DNA of 64,000 bases, from assembly GCA_937919625.1 (NCBI GenBank), contig CALFRK010000082.1, forward strand, positions 1 to 64,000, in the 5' to 3' direction. Source of the stretch: an uncultured Ilumatobacter sp. GTDB taxonomy: Bacteria > Actinomycetota > Acidimicrobiia > Acidimicrobiales > Ilumatobacteraceae. Made by a program: the position numbers and the translations under genes. Positions 31,245 to 40,957 of the stretch are shown here, piece after piece; positions within the stretch are counted from its first letter, which is position 1, and each line of letters begins with the position of its first letter. A model generated the notes under the pieces. That model did no database searches. It had not been told where the DNA came from and saw only the letters and a program-made list of their open reading frames with translations.

Positions 31245-31412
31245 ATGGGAAGTTTAGGAACCGGCGAGCTGGGTATTATTCTCGTGATCGTTCTGCTCGT
31301 GTTCGGTGGTTCACAGCTGCCGAAGCTGGCGAAGAACCTCGGCAAGGCCCAAAAAGAGTTCAAGGATGGGCTGGCCGACGGCATGAAAGACGACCCCGAA
31401 GACCCGAGCTGA
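31245..31412 (+). CDS. tatA: Twin-arginine translocase TatA/TatE family subunit, 55 aa
   Basis: Manual translation MGSLGTGELGIILVIVLLVFGGSQLPKLAKNLGKAQKEFKDGLADGMKDDPEDPS; below the ORF track length cut-off. Confidence 0.93.
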   Translation: MGSLGTGELGIILVIVLLVFGGSQLPKLAKNLGKAQKEFKDGLADGMKDDPEDPS

Positions 31413-31548
31413 TCAACGCCCTGGGTCACTGCGGCTTCGTTCATCATCTACGTACTGTGTCGGCCCGCGATCGGTTTGAGGGCGGTCTACGAACACCTGG
31501 TGCGATCGGCAGCTGATCGAGCAACCGCGCGACGCGTCTGTCGAACTG

Positions 31549-31824
31549 TCAGTTCGTCGCGGCTGCCGCTTCGAGCCGACGACGCTTCAAGATCCGCCGC
31601 CGTTCGCGTTCGCTGCTGGCGCCCCACACGCCGTGTTCAATGCGGTGTTCGAGGGCGTGCTCGAGGCAGGTGTTCTTGACCGGGCACTCGGCGCAGATCT
31701 TGCGGGCCCTGTCGACCCCAACTCCATCGCTCGGAAAGAAGGTGGCAGGCGGGTACATGCGGCACAGGCCGTCGGCCATCCAGGCCGTTGCCGAGTCTGG
31801 GTCGGGGAGTGGGCTTGTATTCAT
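31549..31824 (-). CDS. WhiB family transcriptional regulator
   Basis: WMADGLCRMYPPATFFPSDGVGVDRARKICAECPVKNTCLEHALEHRIEHGVWGASSERERRRIL. Confidence 0.93.
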   Translation of the reverse strand: MNTSPLPDPDSATAWMADGLCRMYPPATFFPSDGVGVDRARKICAECPVKNTCLEHALEHRIEHGVWGASSERERRRILKRRRLEAAAATN

Positions 31825-32236
31825 GTGTGCGTGCCTCCTGGGGTCGTGGTGGTGATGCCGTTGGCACCCTCACTCAGTTGTGCACTTCCCGAACCATTCG
31901 GCAAGTCGTATCGTCGGGCTTACTCAACTTGACGTTCGACAGGCCTTCCTGGTTCCCGCTTGTTGGGCGAGCGTAACGGAACTGTAAAGAAAAGTCCACT
32001 CTTCTGGGGAGTCGCCTCGCGAAACCTGTCATTTCGTCATCTGGTTGTCATCTATCTGCGATCGGCTTGCTTACACTCCAGCCACCGCTGTAGTGCGCAT
32101 CGCACTCCTCACCGGACCGTAACCCGCGAGATCTGCCAGAGATTCCCGCAGCCGGACAGCCGACCTGCCCGTTCGATGCTCGCTGATCCAGCGATCGCCT
32201 GCTCAGTCGTGGGGGCCCGCCGATACACTCGTCGAA

Positions 32237-32506
32237 ATGTCCGACGTCGTCGAAGAAGCAGCGCCCCGCGCACACGCCCGCATCGTGTACCTCGGCCCGG
32301 TCTCGCCGCACTGGGAGGTCTACGCCGATTGGGGCGAGCGTCAGGTGCTCGACGAGTTCCGTGCTCGGGCCCTCGCCCGTCTCGTGTTGTTGCCTCGCGA
32401 CGACCCTCAGTTTCGGCGCAACAAAGAGCGCATCAATCGAGACGCCGAGCGCGAGCTGATCTCAATCGAGTGGGAGCTCGGCCTGCCAGGGGAAAACCAG
32501 GGGTGA
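32237..32506 (+). CDS. Small conserved-looking hypothetical protein
   Basis: 89-aa ORF directly upstream of ppk, same strand. Confidence 0.6.
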   Translation: MSDVVEEAAPRAHARIVYLGPVSPHWEVYADWGERQVLDEFRARALARLVLLPRDDPQFRRNKERINRDAERELISIEWELGLPGENQG

Positions 32507-32528
32507 CGTCGCCTGGCGGCCAACTTCG

Positions 32529-34628
32529 ATGACCGGATCCGACGCCTCGTACGCTGATTTGCCCCCGGCTGATCACCTATGTCGCGTCGTCAACCGAGAG
32601 CACAGCTGGCTCGACTTCAATGATCGTGTGCTCAGCCTGGCTGCCGAGCCCGGGATTCCGCTGCTAGAGCGGGCCAAGTTCTGTGCGATTTTTGCCACCA
32701 ATCTCGACGAGTTTTTCCAGGTCCGCGTCGCCGCCTTGCGCGATCAAGTGGCTGCCGGTATCGAGGACCCGACCTGGGACGGGCGCACACCTCTCCAGCA
32801 GCTGATCGAGATCTCTGCGCGCGTGCCGGAGATGATCGCTCGCCAAGAATCGATCTTCATCGACCAGATCCGCCCGGCGCTGGCCGCCGAAGGTGTCGAG
32901 ATCGTCAGTTGGGTCCAGTTGTCCAACCACGACCGTACGAAGATGCGCGAGTACTACGACGCCCGCATCTTCCCTGTGCTCACACCGCTCGCTGTCGATC
33001 CGGGTCATCCTTTCCCGTACATCTCCGACCTGGCGCTCAGCCTGGCGGCCCACGTCGTCGACCCCGAAACTGCCGAGCGGCGATTCGTACGACTCAAAGT
33101 GCCCAGCGTCTTTCCGCGCTTGATTCCGCTCGGCGACGGACGGTTCGTGCCGGCCGAAGATGTCGTCGCCGCCCATCTGCACACGCTGTTCGTCGGCATG
33201 GTCGTCGAGGAGTCGGCCGTCTTTCGGGTCACCCGCAATGCTGATCTCACGCTCGAAGACGAAGAGGCCGACGACCTGCTCGAAGCTGTCGAGCTCGAGC
33301 TCCGCAAGCGGCGCTTCAACAAGGCGATACGGCTCGAGGTCGAAGAGGGCATCAGCGACGAGTTGCTCGATTTGTTGGTTCGCGAGCTCGAACTCGACCG
33401 TCGCAACGTCTCCCGCCACCGGACCCTGCTTGATCTGAGCTGCCTGTGGCACCTGCACGGGGTAGATCGCCCCGACCTCAAGGACCGCGCCTGGCCTCCG
33501 CTCACTGCCGGTCGGCTGTTCGTTGCGGAAGAGACCGATCGGTCGATGTTCTCGGTGATGCGCGACCGGTCGATTCTGGTGCATCACCCGTACGAGAGCT
33601 TCGCCAGCAGCGTCGAGGTGTTTCTCGAGCAGGCGGCAACAGACCCGCGAGTGCAGTCGATCAAGATGACTCTTTATCGGGCAGGCGGCGACAGCCCGAT
33701 CATCCGCAGCCTGATCAATGCCGCCGAGCGCGGCAAGCAGGTCGCCGTGTTGGTCGAGCTGAAGGCCCGGTTTGACGAAGCCAACAATGTCGCCTGGGCC
33801 AAACAGCTCGAGCGCGCCGGCGTCCACGTCGTGTACGGCATGGTCGGCTTGAAAACCCACTCAAAGGTCGTACTTGTGGTGCGCGACGACGGCGATCAGC
33901 TGCGCCGCTACTGCCACATCGGTACCGGCAACTACAACTCCAAGACTGCCCGCCTTTACGAGGACCTCGGACTGTTCACGTGCAACAACGAGATCGGGGC
34001 CGACGCGTCCCAGCTGTTCAACCACCTCACTGGCTACAGCCGCAGTGTCGAGTATCACCGGTTGCTGGTTGCCCCACGCGACCTCAAGCGTCAGCTGCTC
34101 GACCTGATCGAGCACGAGTCATCGTTCGGCGACGTCGGCCACATCACACTGAAGTGCAATTCGATCGCCGACATCGACGTGATCGAGACCTTGTACGCCG
34201 CCAGTCAGGCCGGCGTCCGGATCGATTGCGCGATTCGCGGCATCTGCACTCTTAGAGCCGGTGTGCCTGGTCTGTCAGACAATATTCGGGTTCGCAGCAT
34301 TCTCGGCCGCTACCTCGAGCACAGCCGGATTTATCGGTTCGACCATGGTGACGATGACGACCAGCCGATGTACCTGACCGGTTCGGCTGACCTGATGCCG
34401 CGCAACCTCAAGCGCCGAGTCGAGGTGCTGGTGCCGATCGAGCACCCCAAGCACCGTGAATGGCTCGATCAGGTGCTCGCCTTCGACCTCGCTGACGACA
34501 TCGTGCGTTGGGAACTTCAGTCCGACGACACCTGGCTGCGGTGTGGTCCACTCGACGTGTTCGAGCCCGATGCGCAAGAGCGCATGTACCGCTGGACCGT
34601 CGAACGCCAGCATCAGGTCAGGCGCTGA
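32529..34628 (+). CDS. ppk: Polyphosphate kinase 1
   Basis: REHSWLDFNDRVLSLA; ATNLDEFFQVRVA; VFPVLTPLAVDPGHPFPYISDLALSLA; GLKTHSKVVLVVR; CHIGTGNYNSKTARLYEDLGLFT. Confidence 0.97.
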   Translation: MTGSDASYADLPPADHLCRVVNREHSWLDFNDRVLSLAAEPGIPLLERAKFCAIFATNLDEFFQVRVAALRDQVAAGIEDPTWDGRTPLQQLIEISARVPEMIARQESIFIDQIRPALAAEGVEIVSWVQLSNHDRTKMREYYDARIFPVLTPLAVDPGHPFPYISDLALSLAAHVVDPETAERRFVRLKVPSVFPRLIPLGDGRFVPAEDVVAAHLHTLFVGMVVEESAVFRVTRNADLTLEDEEADDLLEAVELELRKRRFNKAIRLEVEEGISDELLDLLVRELELDRRNVSRHRTLLDLSCLWHLHGVDRPDLKDRAWPPLTAGRLFVAEETDRSMFSVMRDRSILVHHPYESFASSVEVFLEQAATDPRVQSIKMTLYRAGGDSPIIRSLINAAERGKQVAVLVELKARFDEANNVAWAKQLERAGVHVVYGMVGLKTHSKVVLVVRDDGDQLRRYCHIGTGNYNSKTARLYEDLGLFTCNNEIGADASQLFNHLTGYSRSVEYHRLLVAPRDLKRQLLDLIEHESSFGDVGHITLKCNSIADIDVIETLYAASQAGVRIDCAIRGICTLRAGVPGLSDNIRVRSILGRYLEHSRIYRFDHGDDDDQPMYLTGSADLMPRNLKRRVEVLVPIEHPKHREWLDQVLAFDLADDIVRWELQSDDTWLRCGPLDVFEPDAQERMYRWTVERQHQVRR

Positions 34629-34652
34629 GCGGCCCGACTTTCGCCCGTGTGT

Positions 34653-34800
34653 GTTCACCTGATCGCGCAGGCGTTCACGATCGGTTGCTCCAACCTGACG
34701 TCTGGGTGAACGACAGCTGAACAACTCCTGCATACCGGGTCTGCCACCAGCCCTGAGTGTTCAGGATCCGTTCGTCCGGAGACCCCCTCGGTGTTCATGT
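34653..34800. promoter_or_regulatory. PHO-box-like GTTCA repeat region upstream of pstS
   Basis: Plus: GTTCACCT 34653, GTTCACGA 34673, GTTCAGGATCC 34759, GTTCGTCCGG 34770 (11-nt step), GTTCA 34793. Minus: GTTCA at 34722 and 34711 (11-nt step). Confidence 0.6.
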
Positions 34801-34873
34801 CCGCTGCGTACCGTGCTCCAGCGAAGTCGACGACTTCGTCAAATCGTGAACATCTCTGATTGGAGTACACAGC

Positions 34874-35986
34874 GTGAGAATCTCTTCCAAGCGCCTGATC
34901 GCCACCGCGATAGTCGCCTCGCTCGCCCTCGCCGCATGCGGCGGCGATGACGACACCACCCCAGCAGCCGACGAGCCTGCAGCCGATGGGATGGCCCAGG
35001 TCAGCGGCACGTTGATCGGCGCCGGAAGCTCTGCACAGGCTGCTGCGATGGCCGCCTGGCAGGCCGGCTTCCAGGCCACCAACCCCGACGCCACCATCGA
35101 GTACGACCCGATCGGTTCGGGCGGGGGCCGCGAGCAGTTCCTCGCCGGTGCCACCGACTTCGCCGGTTCTGACGCGTTCTTGAAAGACGAGGAGTACCAG
35201 ACGTCGATCGACCGGTGCGTCGGCGATCAGGGTGCAATCAACCTCCCGCATTACATCTCGCCGATCGCCGTCGCCTACAACCTGCCTGGCGTCGACAGCC
35301 TCAACCTGACCTCCGCAGTGATCGCCGGCATATTTGCCGGCACGATCACGAAGTGGAACGATCCGGCGATCGCCGACGCCAACGCCGGCGCGGTGCTGCC
35401 CGACGAGGACATCAACCCAGTCCACCGCTCCGACGAGTCGGGCACCACCGAGAACTTCAGCGACTACCTGGCGGCCGTGCAGCCCGACATCTGGACCTTC
35501 GGCAAAGTCAAGGCGTGGCCGGACGGAATCGGTGGCGAAGGCGCCCCCCAAACCTCCGGTGTCGTCCAGGCGCTCAAGGCCGGTGAGGGCTCGATCGGCT
35601 ATGCCGATGCCTCCCAGGTCGGCGACCTGTCGGTGGCCCTGATCGGTGTCGGCGACTCGTTCGTGGCGTACACCCCCGAGGCGGCCGCCAAGTCGGTCGA
35701 GGTGTCGAACCGAGTCGAGGGCCGCAGCCCGTACGACTTCGGCTTCTCGCTGGACCGCACCACCACAGAGGCGGGCGTCTACCCGATCACCTTGGTGAGT
35801 TACCACATCGTCTGCCTCCAGTACGACGACCAGGCGAAGGTCGACTTGATCAAGTCGTTCATGGAGTACGCGGGCTCCGAAGAGGGCCAGAACGCTGCCG
35901 CAGCAGCGGCCGGCTCGGCCCCGATCTCGGCCGACCTGCGGGCCCAGCTGCTCGAGTCGGTCAATGCCGTCACACTCGCCGGCTGA
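34874..35986 (+). CDS. pstS: Phosphate ABC transporter substrate-binding lipoprotein
   Basis: Lipobox LALAACGGD; GAGSSAQAAAMAAW; YDPIGSGGGREQFLAGATDFAGSDA; HRSDESGTTENFSDYL. Confidence 0.96.
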   Translation: MRISSKRLIATAIVASLALAACGGDDDTTPAADEPAADGMAQVSGTLIGAGSSAQAAAMAAWQAGFQATNPDATIEYDPIGSGGGREQFLAGATDFAGSDAFLKDEEYQTSIDRCVGDQGAINLPHYISPIAVAYNLPGVDSLNLTSAVIAGIFAGTITKWNDPAIADANAGAVLPDEDINPVHRSDESGTTENFSDYLAAVQPDIWTFGKVKAWPDGIGGEGAPQTSGVVQALKAGEGSIGYADASQVGDLSVALIGVGDSFVAYTPEAAAKSVEVSNRVEGRSPYDFGFSLDRTTTEAGVYPITLVSYHIVCLQYDDQAKVDLIKSFMEYAGSEEGQNAAAAAAGSAPISADLRAQLLESVNAVTLAG

Positions 35987-36022
35987 TCGCCGACCGCCGT
36001 TTCAGTAACGAAAGTCTGCGAA

Positions 36023-36061
36023 GATGGTGCGGCCGGATACCCCTCGTCCGGCCGCACCATC
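36023..36061 (+). promoter_or_regulatory. Perfect 15-bp intercistronic hairpin between pstS and pstC
   Basis: GATGGTGCGGCCGGA-TACCCCTCG-TCCGGCCGCACCATC; no U-tract. Confidence 0.75.
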
Positions 36062-36100
36062 CGTGTACCGTCACCGACCGAGCCGCGAGAGCCCTGAACC

Positions 36101-37075
36101 GTGAGTACTGACACCATCGACGACACCGACCGAACACCTACAGGGGGCTTCGCCGCAGAACCCGTGAGCAAGGTCGGCGACCGGGTGTTCAGCGGGCTCT
36201 CGCGGGGTGCCGGCATCATAATTTTGGTCACGCTGGCAGGGGTTGCCATGTTCCTCGTCTGGAACGCGATGCCGGCCTTGACCGCCTCGTCGAAGGAGAT
36301 CGGTCCCGGCGGCGACGAGGGCAACGGCAAAGGTTTCCTCTCGTATGTCGGCACGTTGGCGTTCGGCACGGTGTGGGCGGCGCTGCTCGCCCTTCTGATC
36401 GCCGTACCGTTCGGCGTAGCGATCGCCCTTTACATCTCTCACTACGCCCCCAAACGGCTGTCGCGCACGCTCGGCTACGTGATCGACCTGCTCGCCGCGA
36501 TCCCTAGCGTCGTATACGGCCTGTGGGGAATTTTCGTGTTGGCGCCGACGATGGCCGACCACGTCTACCCCTGGTTCAGCGATCATCTCGGCTTCGTGCC
36601 GATGTTCTCCGGCAAAGTGCTGGCGAGCGGTCGATCGATGGCGACCGTTGCGCTCGTGCTGGCCGTGATGATCTTGCCGATCATCACGGCGATCTCGCGT
36701 GAGGTCTTCCTGCAGACGCCGCGCCTAAACGAGGAGGCGGCGTTGGCACTGGGCGCAACCAGATGGGAGATGATTCGGATCGCCGTGCTGCCGTACGGAA
36801 AGTCGGGGGTGATCAGCGGGGCGATGCTGGGCCTCGGTCGTGCGCTCGGTGAAACCATGGCCGTGGCGCTGATCCTGGCACCCGCCAACGTTTACAGCCT
36901 CAAGCTTTTCACCAGCCAGAACCCGAATACGATCGCCGCTAATATCGCACTTCAGTTCCCCGAGTCGACCGGACTCGAGGTGAACACTCTGATCGCCACC
37001 GGCCTCGTGCTGTTCGCGATCACCTTGTTCGTGAACCTGATGTCGCGACGGGCTGCCCGCGGAAACATCTTCTGA
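36101..37075 (+). CDS. pstC: Phosphate ABC transporter permease PstC
   Basis: Multi-TM; PFGVAIALYISHYAPKRLSRTLGYVIDLLAAIPSVVYGLWG; EEAALALGATRWEMIRIAVLPYGKSGVISG. Confidence 0.95.
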   Translation: MSTDTIDDTDRTPTGGFAAEPVSKVGDRVFSGLSRGAGIIILVTLAGVAMFLVWNAMPALTASSKEIGPGGDEGNGKGFLSYVGTLAFGTVWAALLALLIAVPFGVAIALYISHYAPKRLSRTLGYVIDLLAAIPSVVYGLWGIFVLAPTMADHVYPWFSDHLGFVPMFSGKVLASGRSMATVALVLAVMILPIITAISREVFLQTPRLNEEAALALGATRWEMIRIAVLPYGKSGVISGAMLGLGRALGETMAVALILAPANVYSLKLFTSQNPNTIAANIALQFPESTGLEVNTLIATGLVLFAITLFVNLMSRRAARGNIF

Positions 37076-38151
37076 TGTCCGTCTCGACCGTTGAGATCGC
37101 CAACGCTGCGACGACCAGCCCGTTCGACAACCGGACGTTGACGGCAAGCGGCCGCGCAATGATCGTCGCTGCGTCGCTCGTCGTCGGGGTCGCCTTGTCA
37201 GCTGTTCTCGGTGGCGTAGCGATCGTCCGAGTGGTCGCAATCGCGGCGGTGCTTCACACGGCCGCACTGTATCTCGCCTCGCTGCGCATCGAAGGACGTC
37301 GCAGGGCGATCGACCGGTTGATGACGTCGGTGGTCACCGGCTCCTTCGTGCTGGTGCTGATTCCGCTCGTCTCGGTTATCTGGACCTCGATCGACCGTGG
37401 AGCGGCACGGTTCGACGGCGCCTTCTTCACCGAGACGATGCGCGGCGTGGCCGGCGCCGGCGGTGGTGCCAAGCACGCCATCATCGGCACACTCATAATT
37501 ACCGGTCTCGCAGCTGTGCTGTCTGTGCCGGTCGGAATCCTCGTAGCCGTCTACCTCGTCGAGTACGGCCAACGCAACCGCCTGTCGTCGATGATCACCA
37601 CGATGGTCGACGTGATGACCGGTATCCCATCGATCGTGGCAGGCCTGTTCGCATATTCATTGTTCGTTATCTTCCAGGGACCTGGTGCCCGCTCGGGGAT
37701 CGCCGGAGCCGTGGCACTAAGCGTGTTGATGACTCCTGTCATCGTGCGCGCCACCGAGGAGATGCTGCGACTCGTGTCGAACGACCTGCGGGAGGCCTCG
37801 TTCGCACTCGGCGTGCCGAAGTGGAAGACGATCGTGAAGGTCGTGCTACCCACCGCTGTCGGTGGCATCCTCACGGGGATCACGCTCGCCATCGCTCGTG
37901 TGATCGGCGAGACAGCGCCGCTCTTGATCGCCAGCGGTCTCGCCCAGGACACGAACCTCAACCCGCTCAGTGGACGCATGACCACGCTGCCCGTGATGTC
38001 GTACTACGGGTACGTCGCGCCTGGATTTCCGCCCGAAGCCGGGTACGACAGGGGCTGGGCCGCTGCGCTCACCCTCATTATCATCGTGCTGGTGCTGTTC
38101 ACGGCCGCCCGCGTGATCGCCAAAGTGCTCCAACCAAAGGGTTTTCGATGA
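37075..38151 (+). CDS. pstA: Phosphate ABC transporter permease PstA
   Basis: TGATG overlap with pst[52 protein letters not shown]. Confidence 0.95.
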   Translation: MSVSTVEIANAATTSPFDNRTLTASGRAMIVAASLVVGVALSAVLGGVAIVRVVAIAAVLHTAALYLASLRIEGRRRAIDRLMTSVVTGSFVLVLIPLVSVIWTSIDRGAARFDGAFFTETMRGVAGAGGGAKHAIIGTLIITGLAAVLSVPVGILVAVYLVEYGQRNRLSSMITTMVDVMTGIPSIVAGLFAYSLFVIFQGPGARSGIAGAVALSVLMTPVIVRATEEMLRLVSNDLREASFALGVPKWKTIVKVVLPTAVGGILTGITLAIARVIGETAPLLIASGLAQDTNLNPLSGRMTTLPVMSYYGYVAPGFPPEAGYDRGWAAALTLIIIVLVLFTAARVIAKVLQPKGFR

Positions 38152-39020
38152 GCACTGCCGACTCTGCAACTGGACGTGCCATGACGAATGAAAACATTGC
38201 CGAACACACTGTCGAGCCCATGTCGGCCGCTGACGCCAACACCGAGCACCGCATTACCGTGCGCGGGCTGAACATCTTCTATGGCAAGTTTCGTGCCGTG
38301 GCCGATGTCGACATGGATATCGAGCCGCAATCGGTTACCGCCTTGATCGGGCCATCGGGGTGCGGCAAGTCGACCTTTCTGCGCTCGCTGAATCGAATGC
38401 ACGAGGTGATCGATAACGCCACCGTCGAGGGCACCGTGCAGATCAATGGTGTCGACCTGTACGGCCCCAAGATCGACCCGGTTCAGGTGCGCCGCAAGAT
38501 CGGCATGGTGTTTCAGCGGCCCAACCCGTTCCCCACGATGTCGATCGCCGAGAACGTGCTGGCCGGCAAGCGCCTCAACCAGCGCCGAATCAAGAAGGAC
38601 GAAGCCGACCAGGTCATCGAGCAAGCGTTGCGCGACTCGAACCTCTGGGAAGAGGTCAAAGACCGTCTCGACGCGCCCGGCGGCGGGCTTTCGGGCGGGC
38701 AGCAGCAGCGGCTCTGCATCGCCAGGGCGATCGCCGTCGAACCCGAGGTGCTGTTGATGGACGAGCCGTGCTCGGCGCTCGATCCCATCTCGACGCTGGC
38801 GATCGAGCAGCTGATGCTTCAGCTCAGGCGTAAGTACACGATCGTGATCGTGACCCATAACATGCAACAGGCCGCCCGGGTCAGCGAACGTACTGCCTTC
38901 TTCAACATCGAGGGCACGGGAAAGCCGGGCCGCCTGATCGAGATGGACACTACTGAGGTCATGTTCGCCAACCCGACCCAACAAGCGACCCAGGACTATG
39001 TAACAGGAAGGTTTGGCTGA
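38148..39020 (+). CDS. pstB: Phosphate ABC transporter ATP-binding protein
   Basis: [56 protein letters not shown] overlap with pstA. Confidence 0.96.
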   Translation: MSTADSATGRAMTNENIAEHTVEPMSAADANTEHRITVRGLNIFYGKFRAVADVDMDIEPQSVTALIGPSGCGKSTFLRSLNRMHEVIDNATVEGTVQINGVDLYGPKIDPVQVRRKIGMVFQRPNPFPTMSIAENVLAGKRLNQRRIKKDEADQVIEQALRDSNLWEEVKDRLDAPGGGLSGGQQQRLCIARAIAVEPEVLLMDEPCSALDPISTLAIEQLMLQLRRKYTIVIVTHNMQQAARVSERTAFFNIEGTGKPGRLIEMDTTEVMFANPTQQATQDYVTGRFG

Positions 39021-39754
39021 TGCCTGAACACGGCGATTTACGGGATCGGTTCCACGGCGGCGTCGACCAGCTCCGCAACGACATCGCCCGGCTCGGCGCA
39101 TCGGTCATCGAGCTGATCCCGCGTGTCACCGAGATCCTGCTCCAACAGGATCTGGAGGGGGCAGAATACGTGTTGCAGGGCGACGACGAGATCGACGCCC
39201 GATCGATCCAAATCGAGGAGCGGGCGCTGACGATGCTCGCCCTGCAGGCGCCGATGGCCGGTGACCTCCGACAGGTGGCGGCCGTGCTCAAGCTGGCGCC
39301 TGAGATCGAGCGCTCGGCCGACCTGTGCTGCAACCTCTGCAAGGCCGCACGCCGCATCTACGGACACAGCCTCGATCCCAAGTTGCGCGGTGGCATCCAG
39401 CGGATGTCCGATCAGGCACACCAGGAGTACAAGGAGGCGATCGAGGCCTACCTTGCCAACGATGCGGTGCGGGCCGCCGCGCTGCGCGACATGGACGACT
39501 ACCTCGACGATCTGCATCGCCAGTTCATCGCCCAGATTTTCGAGAGTCACGCTGCCGGCACGATCGACCTACAGGTTGCCGTGCAGCTCGCCGTTGTCGC
39601 CAGGTTCTTCGAGCGACTCGGTGATCACGCTGTCAACATCAGCCACCGCGTGATTTACATCAGCACCGGATGGCTCCCGCAACACGACGCCGCGAAACGC
39701 CTCTTGGATCGCCAGGACGATGCCGCGACCGTGGGGGATCAAGGCGGAAGCTGA
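39020..39754 (+). CDS. phoU: Phosphate signalling protein PhoU
   Basis: TGATG overlap with pstB; RALTMLALQAPMAGDLRQVAAVLKLAPEIERSADLCCNL; VARFFERLGDHAVNISHRVIYI. Confidence 0.93.
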   Translation: MPEHGDLRDRFHGGVDQLRNDIARLGASVIELIPRVTEILLQQDLEGAEYVLQGDDEIDARSIQIEERALTMLALQAPMAGDLRQVAAVLKLAPEIERSADLCCNLCKAARRIYGHSLDPKLRGGIQRMSDQAHQEYKEAIEAYLANDAVRAAALRDMDDYLDDLHRQFIAQIFESHAAGTIDLQVAVQLAVVARFFERLGDHAVNISHRVIYISTGWLPQHDAAKRLLDRQDDAATVGDQGGS

Positions 39755-39757
39755 CCC

Positions 39758-40957
39758 GTGGCGCCACTCCTAGCGATCGTTGGGGCCGTTCTCGGGTTCG
39801 TGGCGGGCTGGATGTTTTGCCGCTCGCGTCCAACGCTGGCTGAGGGATCTCTGGTACCAGCAGCCCAACCGGCTCAGCCGGTGCCGTCGTTCGCCGACGT
39901 GCTCGAGGATCATCCTGCCGGCGTTGTCGTGTGCGACGCGTCTGGCGCGGTTCGCTTTCGGAACGCGGCGGCGAGGTCGCTGCGCGGGACCCACGCCGGT
40001 GTACTGATCGACGAGGCGATCGAGCGGCACCTCAGCGAGGCGCGTCGTGGCATCTTCAGCGACGAGGCGATCGAACTGTACGGACCCCCGAAGACCGTCG
40101 TGATGGTCGAGGCGCGGCCTTTGCCCGACGGCGGCGCCGTCGGCTTTGTGCACGACATCTCTGAGCAGCGGCGGGTCGAACAGGTGCGCACCGATTTCGT
40201 GGCCAACCTGTCGCACGAACTCAAAACCCCGATCGGCGCCCTTTCGGTGCTCGCCGAGACGCTCGAAGAGGAGACCGACCCCGTCACGATCACTCGTGTA
40301 GTGGGGCGGATGATGGGCGAGGCCGAACGTGCCTCGCGCACGATCGACGATCTGATGCAGCTCTCGCGAATCGAGTTGGGCGGCGAACGGGGTGTCGAGG
40401 CCGTCCGGGTTGCAGACGTGATCCGCAGCGCTGTGGGGCGGGTGACTGAGATCGCCGCTCGACGCGACATCCACATCTCGAGCTTGGGCTCGGCGAGCGT
40501 CGAACAGGCTGATGATTCGATCATTGTCGAGGGTGATCGCCGTCAGCTCGTCTCAGCGGTTGGCAATCTCGTCGAGAACGCGGTCAAATACAGTGAGGAG
40601 GGCGGGCTGGTCGAGGTGCGGGCGGATCGCGATGGCGACTGGCTCGAGGTAGCGGTGGTCGACCAGGGCGTCGGCATCCCGCAACGCGATCTCCGGCGTA
40701 TCTTCGAGCGGTTCTATCGGGTCGACCCAGCGCGCAGTCGTGGCACCGGCGGCACGGGGCTCGGGTTGTCAATCGTGCACCATGTCGCGACCAACCACGG
40801 AGGTGAGGTCACCGTGTCGTCGGTCGAAGGAGAGGGCAGCACTTTCACGCTGCGATTGCCGTTGCTGGCGACGACACCGGTCGATCCCCTCACCGACCAG
40901 ACACCGACCGAGTACACCAACCGGCACGTCGACCGGCACATTGAAGGAGTGGCGTGA
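39758..40957 (+). CDS. Sensor histidine kinase of the Pho locus (PhoR/SenX3-like)
   Basis: VANLSHELKTPIGALSVLAETL (H-box); VGNLVENAVKYS; VVDQGVGIPQRDLRRIFERFYRVD; GTGLGLSIVHHV; GTG start. Confidence 0.93.
   Translation: MAPLLAIVGAVLGFVAGWMFCRSRPTLAEGSLVPAAQPAQPVPSFADVLEDHPAGVVVCDASGAVRFRNAAARSLRGTHAGVLIDEAIERHLSEARRGIFSDEAIELYGPPKTVVMVEARPLPDGGAVGFVHDISEQRRVEQVRTDFVANLSHELKTPIGALSVLAETLEEETDPVTITRVVGRMMGEAERASRTIDDLMQLSRIELGGERGVEAVRVADVIRSAVGRVTEIAARRDIHISSLGSASVEQADDSIIVEGDRRQLVSAVGNLVENAVKYSEEGGLVEVRADRDGDWLEVAVVDQGVGIPQRDLRRIFERFYRVDPARSRGTGGTGLGLSIVHHVATNHGGEVTVSSVEGEGSTFTLRLPLLATTPVDPLTDQTPTEYTNRHVDRHIEGVA

Noticed and set aside
32664-33860. 398-aa minus-strand ORF within ppk
   Set aside because: Antisense shadow of a highly conserved ppk; no domain signal.
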